This document shows, in pieces, positions 10,618 through 21,682 of a DNA stretch of 64,000 bases. Location of the stretch: the NCBI GenBank assembly GCA_031472005.1, contig PZJY01000002.1, forward strand, positions 2,294,001-2,358,000, written 5' to 3'. Each line of letters opens with the position of its first letter. The stretch's first letter is position 1. The notes under the pieces were generated by a model that did no database searches, was not told the DNA's origin, and was given only the letters and a program-made list of their open reading frames with translations. Source of the stretch: Tetracladium setigerum (Eukaryota; Ascomycota; Leotiomycetes; Helotiales). A program made the translations under genes and the position numbers.

Positions 10618-13044
10618 ATGAAGTGCCACGTATGCCGCTCTCTTGAGCAAAGATGGATGGAGATTCAAGTTGAAAACGTCATTCGTCAAGTCGCCGAAAT
10701 GCAACGGAAGGAGCCTAATACCTCCTTGTCGTTGAGGGCGATTCCAGACATCCATTCCTTCCAAAGTTTGACGGATGAGCAACCATTTGGGCGTCTGGTT
10801 TCATCCGCTCTCTCTGGATGTACTGTGTGCAAAATTCTGTGCGGAACTCTTTTTTATCAGATATCTCGCGATGTACCAACATTTCTCACCGAATACCAAG
10901 ACAGCCCTGTCGAGATTATGACTACAGCAAGCGGATCCGGAATTCGTGTTCGTTGTGGTGATCTTGATACAGTAGTCAAATTCTTGACAGGTTATAGTAT
11001 GAGCCAATATTATCAGGGATTTATTTACAAATTGAGGCTAACAGCTCGTCAGACAGGCCAACTCTTCAATTACCATTTGACCCCAACATGCTGGACACCA
11101 TTGACGCACCTCACCGCGAGCTGCTGGTAGAGACCCTTCGCGAACGCATGGAAGAAACGTTGAAACAGGATAGATTAGGTTAGTGAATCTCAAAGAGAAG
11201 GAGAACTTGCAGTGGCTCATCATCTACAGAGCGCATGCCAGATTATATGATACACAAGGATCCACGGCACCCACGATTGTGGGCCAGAGTTCGCACTTGG
11301 TTTGATCACTGTCATAAGCAGCATGAAAAGTGCCCATCTTCAGATACTCCACCTCTGCTGCCAACCCGTGTGTTAGAACTTGGTGTAGCGGATCAGAAAC
11401 CGAGACTTCTTCTTTCGAATGGAGGAAGGGGAGCATATGCAACTCTAAGTCATTGCTGGGGCACGACTGGATTGACGCCAAAGCTGAGCATAGACAATAT
11501 CGTCGCCTGGCAGGAAGAGATTCCCAATGATGTATTGCCAGCGAATTTTACGGACGCAATTGAAGTCGCTAGACAACTCGACATCAGATTCCTGTGGATC
11601 GATTCGCTTTGCATTATACAGCCAACGGCTACTGATGACAGTGACTGGCGGAGAGAGGGTCCCGAATGGGCGAGGTATATAGTAATGGCGTGGTGAACAT
11701 AGTCGCCGCCTGTTCCTCAAGCGCGGAACAAGGATTTCTAAGGCCTAGATATGTGCGAGATATCCTTCCTGAGTACACTAATATTCTCGCCGAAACGATT
11801 TGTAGCAATGAGTTGCCGATACCGCTACCTAGCTACACTGTCATCGACGATTCGCCAGCACTGGGTCGAGCCTGGATCATACAGGAGGCGTTCCTTGCTC
11901 AGAGATCGCTCTACTTTACAGAACACTGCCTCTTCTTGGAATGCCACGCAGGTATACAGCCTGAGTATCGTGCGAAATTACTGCCCCAAAATCGGAGAAC
12001 ATTCGGTTTGCAAATCCGGGGGCATCATGGATACAGAACTGGATCTCAAACCAATCTGTGAAACTGTCAGTCATAAGAGCATTAAGGGCAGGTCTCCTCA
12101 ACGACCATTCCAGAGTTGCGGATGATGCATCCGATCACGATGTAACCAATAATCTCAGCGCATCGACTATCAAACACGAGGCTTCTATAGTGGAACGGTT
12201 GGCTATCTGGTACGAACTGGTATCAAGATATACTTCCTGTGGAATAACTAATCCGACTGATCGTCTCGTTGCCATCTCGTCTATGTCTCGACTTGTTGCA
12301 AAACATTTCGGCGCCAAATATCACGCAGGAATCTTTGAAATAGTTGACGACAGCCAGTCTAGCGTTATAATGGGTCTTATGTGGAGGAGTTTCCCCATGG
12401 CATCTAATCATCCGAGAAGGGCGACAACTTATGTAGCTCCTACATGGTCCTGGGGCTCCGTGATTGGGAGGGTTATTTATCACGAGCCAAACGACACCGT
12501 TGAAAACCGACTCTTGCAGGCAGCGACAGGGATAAATGATAATTCTTGGCGCATTCAGGCGGTCATTGATAATATCGAAGCGACACATGCCACAGCTTGG
12601 GACCCATACGGACAAGTTACCGGCGGAGAGTTGCGACTACGCGCCAAGGTGGTGCCTGGACTTCAAGTTGGGCCAACACCATCAGCGCGTCTTCTTACAT
12701 TTAGTCAAGGCTTTCAAGGCGATCCTGGGGAGCACGTATGCCAGCTAAATATTATGAGCGGTGAATGCCAGGAAAAGCTTCCTCCTGCCTTTGTATATCT
12801 TGATGTCGCTCCAACGGATAGTGAATTTGAGTCCAGAGAGCTTGAATGCCTCCTTTTGGCAGAGGACGATGCTGTTGATGAAGAGCTGCAAGATGGGGGG
12901 TGGCACTCCAAGGGCTGTGGGTTACTGCTAGGCAAAGTTGGGGACTCCCAAGACAGGTTTGAAAGACTAGGTTGGGTGTGGCTAGGAGTCGAAGGCTGGA
13001 AATGGTTCCAGGAAAGCCCAGCTAAGACGCTAACAATCATCTAG
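10618..13044 (+). CDS. Heterokaryon-incompatibility (HET) domain protein, three one-base deletions
   Basis: HET-domain protein, a family linked to fungal non-self recognition and cell death. One intron (11179-11229). The N-terminal region has Cys motifs (CHVC, CTVCKILC). The HET core is plain: YATLSHCWG, then a long helix and FLWIDSLCIIQ, then YSNGVVNIVAACSSS. The later segment with ELVSRYTSCGIT and DRLVAISS is typical of the family C-terminal half. Three frame changes occur, each needing one added base: AA at 11060-11061, AA at 11665-11666 and GGGGG at 12018-12022. With them the coding length is 2,379 bases (792 residues), an exact multiple of three. Start ATG at 10618. Could be a pseudogene, but the absence of nonsense codons argues for assembly error. 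Confidence 0.75.
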
Positions 13045-13452
13045 GTAAGGTAGACATGCAGATCTCCACGTATCCTTCTGACTTGATTCAGCGAGAATTA
13101 CGACCTGTACTGAAATTGACGTCCTTCCTCAACAGGAGTGATATAAATGGGCGTGGCCGCAACTGAACTATGGAGTCGCTTGCTGTTGCAATATCGATCA
13201 TTCTGACTACAGAAATGATGTGTTTCGCGTCAAAGTTTCGGAGAATTCAGAGCGAGTTGGATCCGCTAGTATCATGATTCAAAGATATATTTTGGCCGAC
13301 AATCAGTGTCGACGGTGTCAAACATGTTTTGCTCTGCAAAGGGTTTGTGTTATAAGCCAATGTATCTATGTACTCTCAATAACACTACTCGGCTTTTTAA
13401 CTACAGACGATCTCAATGATAAACACCTCTTGGCTGTTCCAATACCTTCTAC
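13045..13452. other. Convergent gap between HET and GH62 genes
   Basis: 408 bases, both flanking genes end here. Starts with a CTAGGTAAGGTAG motif. Nothing coding seen. Confidence 0.4.
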
Positions 13453-14667
13453 TCAGTTGACCAAAGTCAACAATCCCGGCCTGTACGGCAATTTATCATA
13501 ATCAGCAACAACACCTGGTGCCTTGCCCTGGTACAGCAGTTGCAACTTGCACGGATCAACCGTAAACGTCTGGTCTGCATTACTGCGAACAAGATCTCCA
13601 TGGCTAATATCATCAGTCCAAGTAGCACCGCTATTCGCCTTACCCGCAAACGGACTGGACTCAGTGACAGCTTGAGCTGTCCAAGTACCACCCAGGCTCG
13701 TGGCAGTGAAAGAACGGAAATAGCGGCCTTGAGAACCAATTGCCTCCACAATCATCAAATACTTGTTCTGGCCCTTGAGAGTATAGACTTGAACTGCCTC
13801 GAACAACTTTTCTCTCGTGTCGCTCATGATGATCGTGGATGCTGTGCCGAAGCTGCCCGGGAAATTTCCAATTGGCATGCTAGCGCGATAGATTTTGCCA
13901 TTGTCGCCAGCGAAGAAGAGATACATGGTCGTGCTGTCACCGATGACGGTTTGATCGATGACTCCAGTGGATGAATCAGTGATCGTGCCGGAAAAGAGAG
14001 GTTGTGCCGATGACCACCCGTTGGCGTTGGTGGGATCAGTCGACGTTTTGTAGGAGAATGCTGTTGGTCCCCACTGGTAAGCGAGGATCCAGATGTTCTT
14101 GGGCGCGAAGAAGAAGAGTGTTGGCGCGACGGTGCCAGCATTCATGCTATTTTGACTTGCGGATGCCATGTCGGCCCAGTTGGTGAAGAGGCCAAAGTTC
14201 ATGGAACCGTAGCTCGTTCCGGTGTCGTGGTTTGAGGCGTAGACGAGATGTTTGCCTTGGTATGGGACATAGGTGAAGTCTTTGAGGGAAACCCAGCCGG
14301 CTTTTGGTTGTGCAAGAGGACCGCTCGATGTCCAACGGTAGCTGGTTGGAAGATTGCACGTGCCTGATGAAGCTGTTGTGGTTTGTGCTGCGGAAGTTGT
14401 AACGCGCGTGGTTGTGAGCTGAGCTGTGGTTGTTGCTCCAGTGCATGGAATGCATTGAGAATACCATTGGCTAGAAACCACACAGCATGAACCGGAGGAG
14501 CATGTTTTTGGGCCTGTCCAGTCTTGTCCACCACCTGCAACAGTTAGCTCGCTTACTTGAGAATCGGAGATTTCTGTATACTCACATTGACCCCATACTG
14601 ATTGCTGGGCAGAGACCAAAGGGAACACAGCGAGGAGTGCTGTCGCAAAGCTAATCTTGGATGTCAT
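13453..14667 (-). CDS. Secreted GH62 alpha-L-arabinofuranosidase with N-terminal CBM1
   Basis: Removes arabinose side chains from arabinoxylan outside the cell. The ATG at 14667 begins a clear signal peptide ending near SAQQ. Next is a cellulose-binding CBM1 (WGQCGGQDWTG after splicing, then CCVVSSQWYSQCIP), a Thr/Ser-rich linker, and the GH62 five-bladed propeller beginning near CNLPTSYRW with SLKDFTYVP, YGSMNFG, and WTDDISHGDL close to the end. One 51-base intron (14585-14535) splits the CBM1; it has no stop and is a multiple of three, so retention would be silent in frame. Mature plus leader about 387 residues, usual size. An alternative upstream start at 14727 is unlikely because it would precede the signal peptide. 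Confidence 0.9.
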   Translation of the reverse strand: MTSKISFATALLAVFPLVSAQQSVWGQCEYTEISDSQVSELTVAGGGQDWTGPKTCSSGSCCVVSSQWYSQCIPCTGATTTAQLTTTRVTTSAAQTTTASSGTCNLPTSYRWTSSGPLAQPKAGWVSLKDFTYVPYQGKHLVYASNHDTGTSYGSMNFGLFTNWADMASASQNSMNAGTVAPTLFFFAPKNIWILAYQWGPTAFSYKTSTDPTNANGWSSAQPLFSGTITDSSTGVIDQTVIGDSTTMYLFFAGDNGKIYRASMPIGNFPGSFGTASTIIMSDTREKLFEAVQVYTLKGQNKYLMIVEAIGSQGRYFRSFTATSLGGTWTAQAVTESSPFAGKANSGATWTDDISHGDLVRSNADQTFTVDPCKLQLLYQGKAPGVVADYDKLPYRPGLLTLVN

Positions 14668-16380
14668 TTTTTGAAATGTAGTAAAAGATTTGGCAAGGAT
14701 TTGAAGATGTTTAGATCTGTCGTCCATTGTGCTGCCTACCTACCTATATATGTTCTGACATGTCCAGTCCTCAGAAAGGATGGACCTCAAAACGGTCCTT
14801 AGAGAGGTTCATGGCAAATCAATGCAATATTGCAATCAACTTTTTGCTCGTATTCATTTGGATAGAGTCTCTAGCGTGTGTAGTAAGTATATCCTGAAAC
14901 GGATTTTCTGCCAGTAGAATGTTCATTCTGGGAATTGACAATTCAAGGAAGTCCAGCTATTGGTCTCGGTTCGTAGAATGAGAATACATTAGCCGAGAAG
15001 GATACTATGGAACATTAACATTTGATTAAGATTCTGTAAAATGCGGGGAAGAATGATGAGGGTAAAGACTAGTGTGAATATTCGTTGTTGCCCTTTATTA
15101 ATATCACTTGCTCATATATACCTAGGTAGGTATTGAGTCCTCCTACCGACGCTTTGCAAGCTTTTAATCAGCAATTTGGACATTCTACCATCACATTTCC
15201 CCATCGACTCATGCACATAAACAAAACAAAGGCAGTCATTATTTGGGCAACTTTCAATCGCAACTGCGGAAAAGGAGTCAGGTCAATCTGACTAATCGAT
15301 AAATCTCATCCGGTGGGATTGTTGTTCAAGGGGTTATCGATTATTTAATGATGGAGAATTGTGAGCATGGTTTCTCAATCGTTGTCGACTTGTCGTCGTC
15401 ATCATCGAGTCGGTACCTCCGTAGATGTACGCTTTGATGTACCCTCCGTAATCTCAGCAGGATCCTCACTTCCTCCGCAGGCTGACCCTGCAATATCAAG
15501 TTGAGAAGTATCCCTGTCCAGGAGAAAATAAACAACAAAAAGGAAAAAGAAGCAATTGAATAATAATAATTGTACCTCAAGGCCCAGAAGTAAGTGAACC
15601 CTGGCCTCGCTTACTTCACAACAAACTTATTAAGACTTACAACAACATCTGATCTTCACGAAATAAGAAGACGGCACGCAACTTTCAGCATTACAAGGCC
15701 GGTGAAGCGTTTGCCTTGCTGTACCCCACGCGTTGAAAGCCGCCATTTGAGATCTCTCCGAGGAACCGCCCTCTGCCGAGGCAATCACGGCTCCCTCCGC
15801 AACCCGTGCGACATCAATTGGGCGATGTCCGTGGGCTGGTCGCTAGAAGTACCCAAGGAGCAACTACCGACATAATCGAGTCAGTCAGTGGGCAAGGTGC
15901 CACAAGGTGCAACAAGGTGTGTCTGTTGGTTTGCTTGTCTTCACTGTCTTTTGCCAATTAATATTCCAAGCTCCACGTGATGGATCTGGGCGGAGATCGC
16001 TCCGAAAGTGGCAGGTGTACCAGACTGCGATCTTCTCACTTTCTTCTGAGTTTAGTAAGAGCCTAGTTACCCCTCTCTCTTGGGCGGTAGGTGTACTGCT
16101 TTGGGTGCTTGGACCGTAGTATACTGTACTCTGGTTGTTGCTGGGAAGGAGAAGTGGAATAGTAAAAAAAGGTAAAATGTAAGGTTGATGGGACTTTGCT
16201 TCTTGGCTTTTAGATATAAAAACCATGCCCGCCTTCCGGAATACTTTTAACGTAGGTAAATAAGATCTCATCCTTCATCTTATCTCTCCTCTTCTCTCGG
16301 TCTCATCTCTCCCGGTCAAAGGCATATCATATTTCACTCTCCTTCGCAAAGCCTCAATCCTCAATCCTCAATCCGTCAAG
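14668..16380. other. Intergenic, 1.7 kb, no gene
   Basis: Promoter regions for GH62 (minus) and phospholipase A2 (plus). CTAGGTAGGTA-type motifs near 14740 and 15121. A C/T-rich run at about 16265-16330 precedes the phospholipase start. No coding region supported. Confidence 0.4.
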
Positions 16381-16944
16381 ATGAAGTTCGCTACCTCTCT
16401 CACCATCGCCCTGCTCCCAGCAGCATTGGCCCTCCCAACCACCGACAGTATCAAAAACATCTTCACCCGCCAATCTCTCAACACCATTACAGACACCTAC
16501 CTCTTCAGCATCACCCTTCCAGCCTTCATCGCCAACCGCAACGCCAAGAACCCGTCCACCCTCGAATGGACATCTGACGGCTGCACCTCTTCACCCGACA
16601 ATCCATTTGGCTTTAACTTCGTCCCAGCCTGCAACCGTCATGATTTCGGCTATCACAACTATCGTCTCCAGTCACGCTTCACTGAATCTGGAAAGTTGAA
16701 GATCGACGATAACTTCCGGACCGACTTGAGATATCAATGCACTTTTGAGAGTTTTGAGAGTGTGTGCAGAGGGTTGGCAAATGTGTACTATACCTTTGTC
16801 AGGGCGTTTGGTGGTAGTGATGCGACCCCAGGGAGGAGAGATCTGGACTTGATTGAGGAGTATGAGAAGGCTGTTGCAGAGTATGATGCTTTGGTTGCGA
16901 AGGAGCAGGCTGCAGGAAGATTGCCAGTGCTGGATAACTTGTAG
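16381..16944 (+). CDS. Secreted fungal phospholipase A2
   Basis: 187-residue intronless enzyme of the fungal/bacterial secreted phospholipase A2 family. Signal peptide at residues 1-18 (ends ALALP), a possible dibasic-like processing site before QSLN, then the catalytic block ACNRHDFGYHNY with the His-Asp pair. Cysteines at CTSS, ACNRH, YQCTF and SVCRG fit two disulfides. The tail is acidic and helical. It probably hydrolyses the sn-2 ester of extracellular phospholipids. Start at 16381 is the first ATG and directly opens the signal peptide. Family is clear; substrate is inferred. Confidence 0.85.
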   Translation: MKFATSLTIALLPAALALPTTDSIKNIFTRQSLNTITDTYLFSITLPAFIANRNAKNPSTLEWTSDGCTSSPDNPFGFNFVPACNRHDFGYHNYRLQSRFTESGKLKIDDNFRTDLRYQCTFESFESVCRGLANVYYTFVRAFGGSDATPGRRDLDLIEEYEKAVAEYDALVAKEQAAGRLPVLDNL

Positions 16945-18006
16945 AGCGTGGATATCGCGGGAGAATTGGTCATAGTTGTTACTCGCTCAACTGAAGAGAA
17001 ATGTCAAGCAACCGAAGACTTTTAGTACCAGCATATGATTGGAAGTGAAACAATATCTGTGAAAAAGTAATTCGTTCCCCGACACCTGTGTCTAGGATTT
17101 ATTAAGCTTGATCCTCTTTGTCGGTATTCTATTTTACTAGTTCTTACGTTAATCTTGGAAATAGACCACCGAACCCATCGAATTCGTTTTTCCTCGAACA
17201 AAATGTCCGCAGAGTGCGCCTATCCCCTTGATCGGAAACATTGCTCGGACGACCTCCAATTTCTACAAGAAGCAACGAGGAAATTGCAAAGAGGACTGAA
17301 TAGCTGGAACCAGATGTTGTGAAAGTTTCAAACCCTGAGACAATAGTCCGTATGTTAGGAGAGCAATACGACGATTCTGGCAAAGATATGCCAAGAGTAT
17401 CAGATCGTACTTATGGTATCATTCAGATCGTATCTAGGAAAGGAGACGACGAATCGATATGATACTACTGTGTACTCATTCAACTTCAAGTCATCTGTCT
17501 CACTAACAGAATGAAAGGGCAGGAAGAAGACGAACCGCCACGAAGTGAAGTGTTGGCTAGTGCCCAGATGAAACCGCTCGAAGATACTTCTGCAGACCGG
17601 CCAGGCATCGTACTTTTCTACAACCCAAACAACAATGGAATGATGGATTCTGGTTTTATTTTTTGAAAGTGAAATCTCAAATCACTTCGCGACGAGGAAG
17701 GGACGAAAGCGGGAGAGAAGGGCGATTTCGGTGCCAAGCCTGATAGCTTATAAGGCTTCTACCATCTATCCCTCTCTCTCTCTCCCTCACACTTCTTTCC
17801 CTGACGACAACGACACTCGAGCTCATCAAAGATAAGGAAGGAATTGAACCCAATCTATTACCATTTCCTCCACTGAATTAACCACTCATTGCATTGAAGG
17901 TCTGGCGGCCAACTCCAGTCGAAGTTGACTTGAAGACTGACCTTGTGTGCAGCACAGCGACCTCCCCACCTGCCTACGAGAAAAATCACCAACGACATCA
18001 CTCGAA
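16945..18006. other. Intergenic, 1.06 kb
   Basis: No supported gene. A short open frame of about 50 codons at 17511-17666 has no recognised similarity. A TC-rich run around 17770-17800 precedes the chromodomain gene leader. Confidence 0.4.
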
Positions 18007-18586
18007 ATGGCGAAACTACGCACAAAGGCCGCTGCTACTACTGCTGCTGGCGCGCGAAGCCCGAGAATCATGAAATCAAAGGTGGTTAAGATGATTGTAG
18101 ATGATGGAGCAAAGGCCAAGAAGAAGCGTGGCAAGGTAGATCATGATGACCTCTATCTAAGAGTAACAGACTGCTGACTACCAACCTAGCCAAAGACGAA
18201 TGTAGCAAACAAGGCACGCAAGCAAGGGAAGGTGGCCAAGACGAAAAAGGTCGAAACGGAGAAGAAAGAAGGCGTAAGCTTCACCATCCCTGCCATGACA
18301 GATCAGAATGAACAGAAAATATACTAACTTGTTCGTCAAGGCCAAATTGCTGAAGAGCGCCCCCAAACCTAAAGAGGTCTTCAATACTGAGCTTGGAACG
18401 AAGTCACTCGAGTACGAAGTTGAGCAAGTCCTTGAATCTCGACTGGATGTCAAGGGAAATAGAGAGTATAAGGTCAAATGGGTCGGTTGGCCATCTAAGC
18501 ACAACAGTTGGGAGCCCGAAGTGCATCTCAAAAATGCGTTCGATCTGATCACGGACTTCGACATGGCCAATCCAGACGCCGTTTGA
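18007..18586 (+). CDS. Small chromodomain protein (3 exons)
   Basis: Predicted 152-residue nuclear protein. Exons 18007-18135, 18190-18273 and 18341-18586; intron 2 has a TACTAAC branch site. Residues 1-80 are Lys/Ala-rich and basic, like a histone tail or DNA-binding linker. A single C-terminal chromodomain starts at YEVEQVLESR and continues with YKVKWVGWP and SWEPEVHL, including the aromatic cage residues (Y, W, W). That fold reads methylated lysine on histone H3. There is no chromoshadow domain, so it is not a standard HP1. Could be a fragment of a retroelement integrase chromodomain, but the intron structure and basic N-terminus argue for a host gene. Confidence 0.75.
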
Positions 18587-19463
18587 ACAACCTCTGCAAT
18601 TACGTCGATTCGTTGGAGTCTCCATTTCAGTTGAGGATATCTCCAGTCTTCTGGGAGATGACAAGCATAATACGCTCGCTAGAGATGTAGCAGCACCGTT
18701 GTTGTGTTCTTGGGCTTCTGAACCTGCGTTAGCTATCTGATTAACTAGCTTCACATGGAAGGGGGAACTGGCGAGATAGATATATCTCTTTGATTACGAG
18801 AAATTTGCTGAACATTTTGCTCTCTTTAGATTGCAAAGAACAATCCATGCCTAGTTAGCAAGGAACATAGAACTTCCTTGCATCCTCTACAAATCCTCCT
18901 TGTGCCTTGTGATTGATCCCAAGCATCCGCGACTTCTTCCTACGCAGGATATGGTATCTCAATTGAATTAGAACTCCGGTGTATGCTTACTTTCAATGAT
19001 TACGAGAGATTTATTCCAAAATTGTGCTCTGATTTGCTTCTTGCTTCTTCTCATCTCATCCGCCTTTTCCATATTTGCTTCAGGATAGCAGCTCATATCT
19101 CGCGAGAACGTTCTTAATAGCGCTTCTGCTTAGGAAATGAGAGGTGGAATGCTGCAAACCTGTGTATCTAATGGAGCGCGATGGATGAGCCGCCTTTGAT
19201 GTGTGACGATTATCTACGAACGATGCTCAGATGACCATCAGACGAGCCAAGGCTGAATGTTGTCTGATGTTTCCTCTGTCTTGTTCCGGGTATACTTTAG
19301 TCCGACCCACCCAAGCGGCCGCCTGCCCCGTCATCATCAGAAAGTGTTGGAGGACACATTCAACTTTATCATTCACAACAGAATAGAACCACAAGAGAAA
19401 CAACTATTCTCACATCTACAAACCTCCACATCTCCCAGCCATCGCAGCACGCAAACCTTCAAG
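18587..19463. other. Intergenic, 0.88 kb
   Basis: 3' flank of the chromodomain gene and promoter plus leader of the MPDU1 homologue. The open frame extends upstream to 19257 without a stop but the first plausible start is 19464. No other gene. Confidence 0.4.
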
Positions 19464-20456
19464 ATGGACGTCCTCCGCTCAACCCTCCAACCAATCACCC
19501 ACAACCTCCCAGCACCAATCGCCAACTTCGGCATCTCACTCTTGGGCGAAAGCTGCTACAAGACGCTTCTTCACGAAATCGACCTGACAGACAGCCAGTG
19601 CATCAAACTAGGCGTATCTAAAGCCCTCGGAATCGGCATCATCACCACAGCCTCCGTCGTAAAAGTCCCTCAAATCCTCAAACTTCTCTCCTCGAAATCC
19701 GCAACCGGCCTCTCCTTCCTCTCGTACCTCCTCGAAACGACCGCCTATATCATCAGTCTGGCGTACAACTTCCGCAAGGGCTTCGCGTTCAGCACGTATG
19801 GAGAGACGGCGTTGATTCTGGTGCAGAATGTGGTTATTGCCGTGTTGGTGTTGAATTACAGTGGGCAGAAGAGTGCCGCTGCTGTGTTTGTTGCGGGCTT
19901 GGCTGTTGCGGCCACGGCGCTTTTCAAGGATGATATTTTGGGGATGGAGACTTTGAGTGTTTTGCAGGCTGGTGCGGGGGTTTTGGGAATTGCTAGTAAG
20001 GTGCCGGCTATTGCGACGGTTTGGCAAAATGGCAGCACTGGCCAGTTGAGCGCATTTGCTGTAAGTAAAGAAGAAGATTCTTCCCCTTCTACAAGAAAGC
20101 TATGGGTTTCACAACAGGAAATGTACTTTCGAGTTTATGTACTGCTTGTTCGTTTTTGGGGGCTGTCACTGACTCTACTTCTGCAGGTTTTCAACTACCT
20201 TGCTGGTTCTCTCTCCCGAATCTTCACCACCCTCCAAGAGGTCGACGATAAGCTCATCCTCTACGGATTCATCGCGGGCTTCACCCTCAACGCAATCCTA
20301 GCCGCCCAAATGGTGTATTACTGGAACGCGCCAGCTGCAAAGCCAGCCAAGGCAGGCCGCAAGAAGTCCAAGTCACCAGTCGCAGCAGCAGCAAGCACGC
20401 CTGTGAAGGCAACCGGGACACCAAAGAAGGGATCCGCCACGAGACGACGTGGTTAG
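19464..20456 (+). CDS. Mannose-P-dolichol utilization defect 1 (MPDU1) homologue
   Basis: PQ-loop/SWEET-fold multi-pass protein of the ER membrane, needed in animals for use of dolichol-phosphate mannose and glucose in glycosylation. The first PQ-loop is clear (VVKVPQILKLLSSKSATGLS); the second repeat reads SKVPAIATVW with NGSTGQLS. At least six hydrophobic helices. One intron at 20061-20186 (126 bases, strong GTAAGT donor and CTGCAG acceptor) is in frame and stop-free; removing it joins LSAFA to VFNYLAGS, as in homologues. Spliced length 288 residues. The tail is basic with SKSP and ATRRRG. ATG at 19464 follows AAG and matches the family start MDxLR. Identification is good. Confidence 0.85.
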   Translation: MDVLRSTLQPITHNLPAPIANFGISLLGESCYKTLLHEIDLTDSQCIKLGVSKALGIGIITTASVVKVPQILKLLSSKSATGLSFLSYLLETTAYIISLAYNFRKGFAFSTYGETALILVQNVVIAVLVLNYSGQKSAAAVFVAGLAVAATALFKDDILGMETLSVLQAGAGVLGIASKVPAIATVWQNGSTGQLSAFAVSKEEDSSPSTRKLWVSQQEMYFRVYVLLVRFWGLSLTLLLQVFNYLAGSLSRIFTTLQEVDDKLILYGFIAGFTLNAILAAQMVYYWNAPAAKPAKAGRKKSKSPVAAAASTPVKATGTPKKGSATRRRG

Positions 20457-21682
20457 GCGAACGATTTGGATAGGATGCTTGTGTTTTTTTATTCATTGCG
20501 TGACTCCCGCTTTCCGGTCGTAGTCTTGTTAAATTTAATGCGAGTTAGGTACCCTGGCCATCTTATGTGCTATTAAATGTGACTTGGGTTTGTTATTTCA
20601 GAGAGTGCTAATTTACGGCACTCTGATGTGAAGAATAGCATGTATCTTGCAAACCAATATTTCAACGGCAGTGAAGCGCCCTTGCGAGCGACTTCAGGAT
20701 GATTAACTCATTCATTTCAACTCCCATATTCAATATCTGTTGTGATACAAACATAGAGGGGAGCTCTGCAGCCCGAACTTCAATACAGTGTGTGACTCCT
20801 CCGGACTCCTGCTTTGTTAAGCAGTCTAGGCGGCAGTTGTGGAGACGTGGAATTTCCATTGGTGACGCACTTCTCCAAGCACGAAAAGCTGGTTGAACGT
20901 CTGAAAAGGAGTTATTTCACAGAAAGAAGCCGTTTTACCAGGAATTGCAGGACTTTTAAGCAAGTTGTGGAATGTGGAGGATGAGTCAAATTGCTGTGAG
21001 ATCCCCAGGCGGCAAGCTTGGCATTTCCGATGGCAGGCATGGCATGATCCACGCAAGACATTGCAAGCTCAAGCTACGAGTCCACCGAGCGAGCTTCATT
21101 ATTTTGATAGTCTAGTTGTGAGATATCGAAGTGCAAATAACGAATAATCTATGTTCACCACGAAATCACAATACACGTCGAAGTAAACAAGTAAAGATCA
21201 AGTTGGGCCTATAACACGTGACTTTCCAGCTCATTTTTGGTGGAAAGGAGGCTTGCCTGTGGCTGGATCAGCCGTCTTTGCAGCCCAACTCTTTCATTTC
21301 ATTCTTCCCGGCCGTCCATTTAGCGGCAGACAAGTGGAGGCTGAGGAATCGATTCCGAAAGCTTTGAAACGAGGCAGATTTATGAATATGACCAAGATAG
21401 GAACGAGCCAATAGCAATGACTGTTGTTTGCTTCAGGCATCCAGCATCAGCCTTCGCTTAATCTTTGGCGAAGGTCCAGCTTCAACATATAAACAGAGAC
21501 CGATGGACCACCATCCAACATCTCTCCATCTTCCTTAAAGAATTTCTTCAAGCAATTAACGATACCAGCTACGTTATCATCAGTCATTCAGAAACTCACG
21601 GCTCAAAAATTTCAACCACAATTCCCTCGAACACTATCAATCATTCACATTCATTCATTCATAATACACCAGCACCGTCATC
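20457..21682. other. Intergenic, 1.2 kb
   Basis: No gene supported. CACGTGAC near 21216 and a TATAAAC motif at about 21488, some 190 bases before the VIT/vWA start, are candidate promoter elements for the downstream gene. Confidence 0.4.

Noticed and set aside
11130..11240. Explaining the HET frame changes only by extra introns
   Set aside because: No GT-AG pairs give the right phase at 11060 or 11665 without deleting conserved residues; one real intron is already placed at 11179-11229.
17511..17666. Short 50-codon frame with FYNPNN
   Set aside because: Too short and unsupported; no neighbouring exon found.
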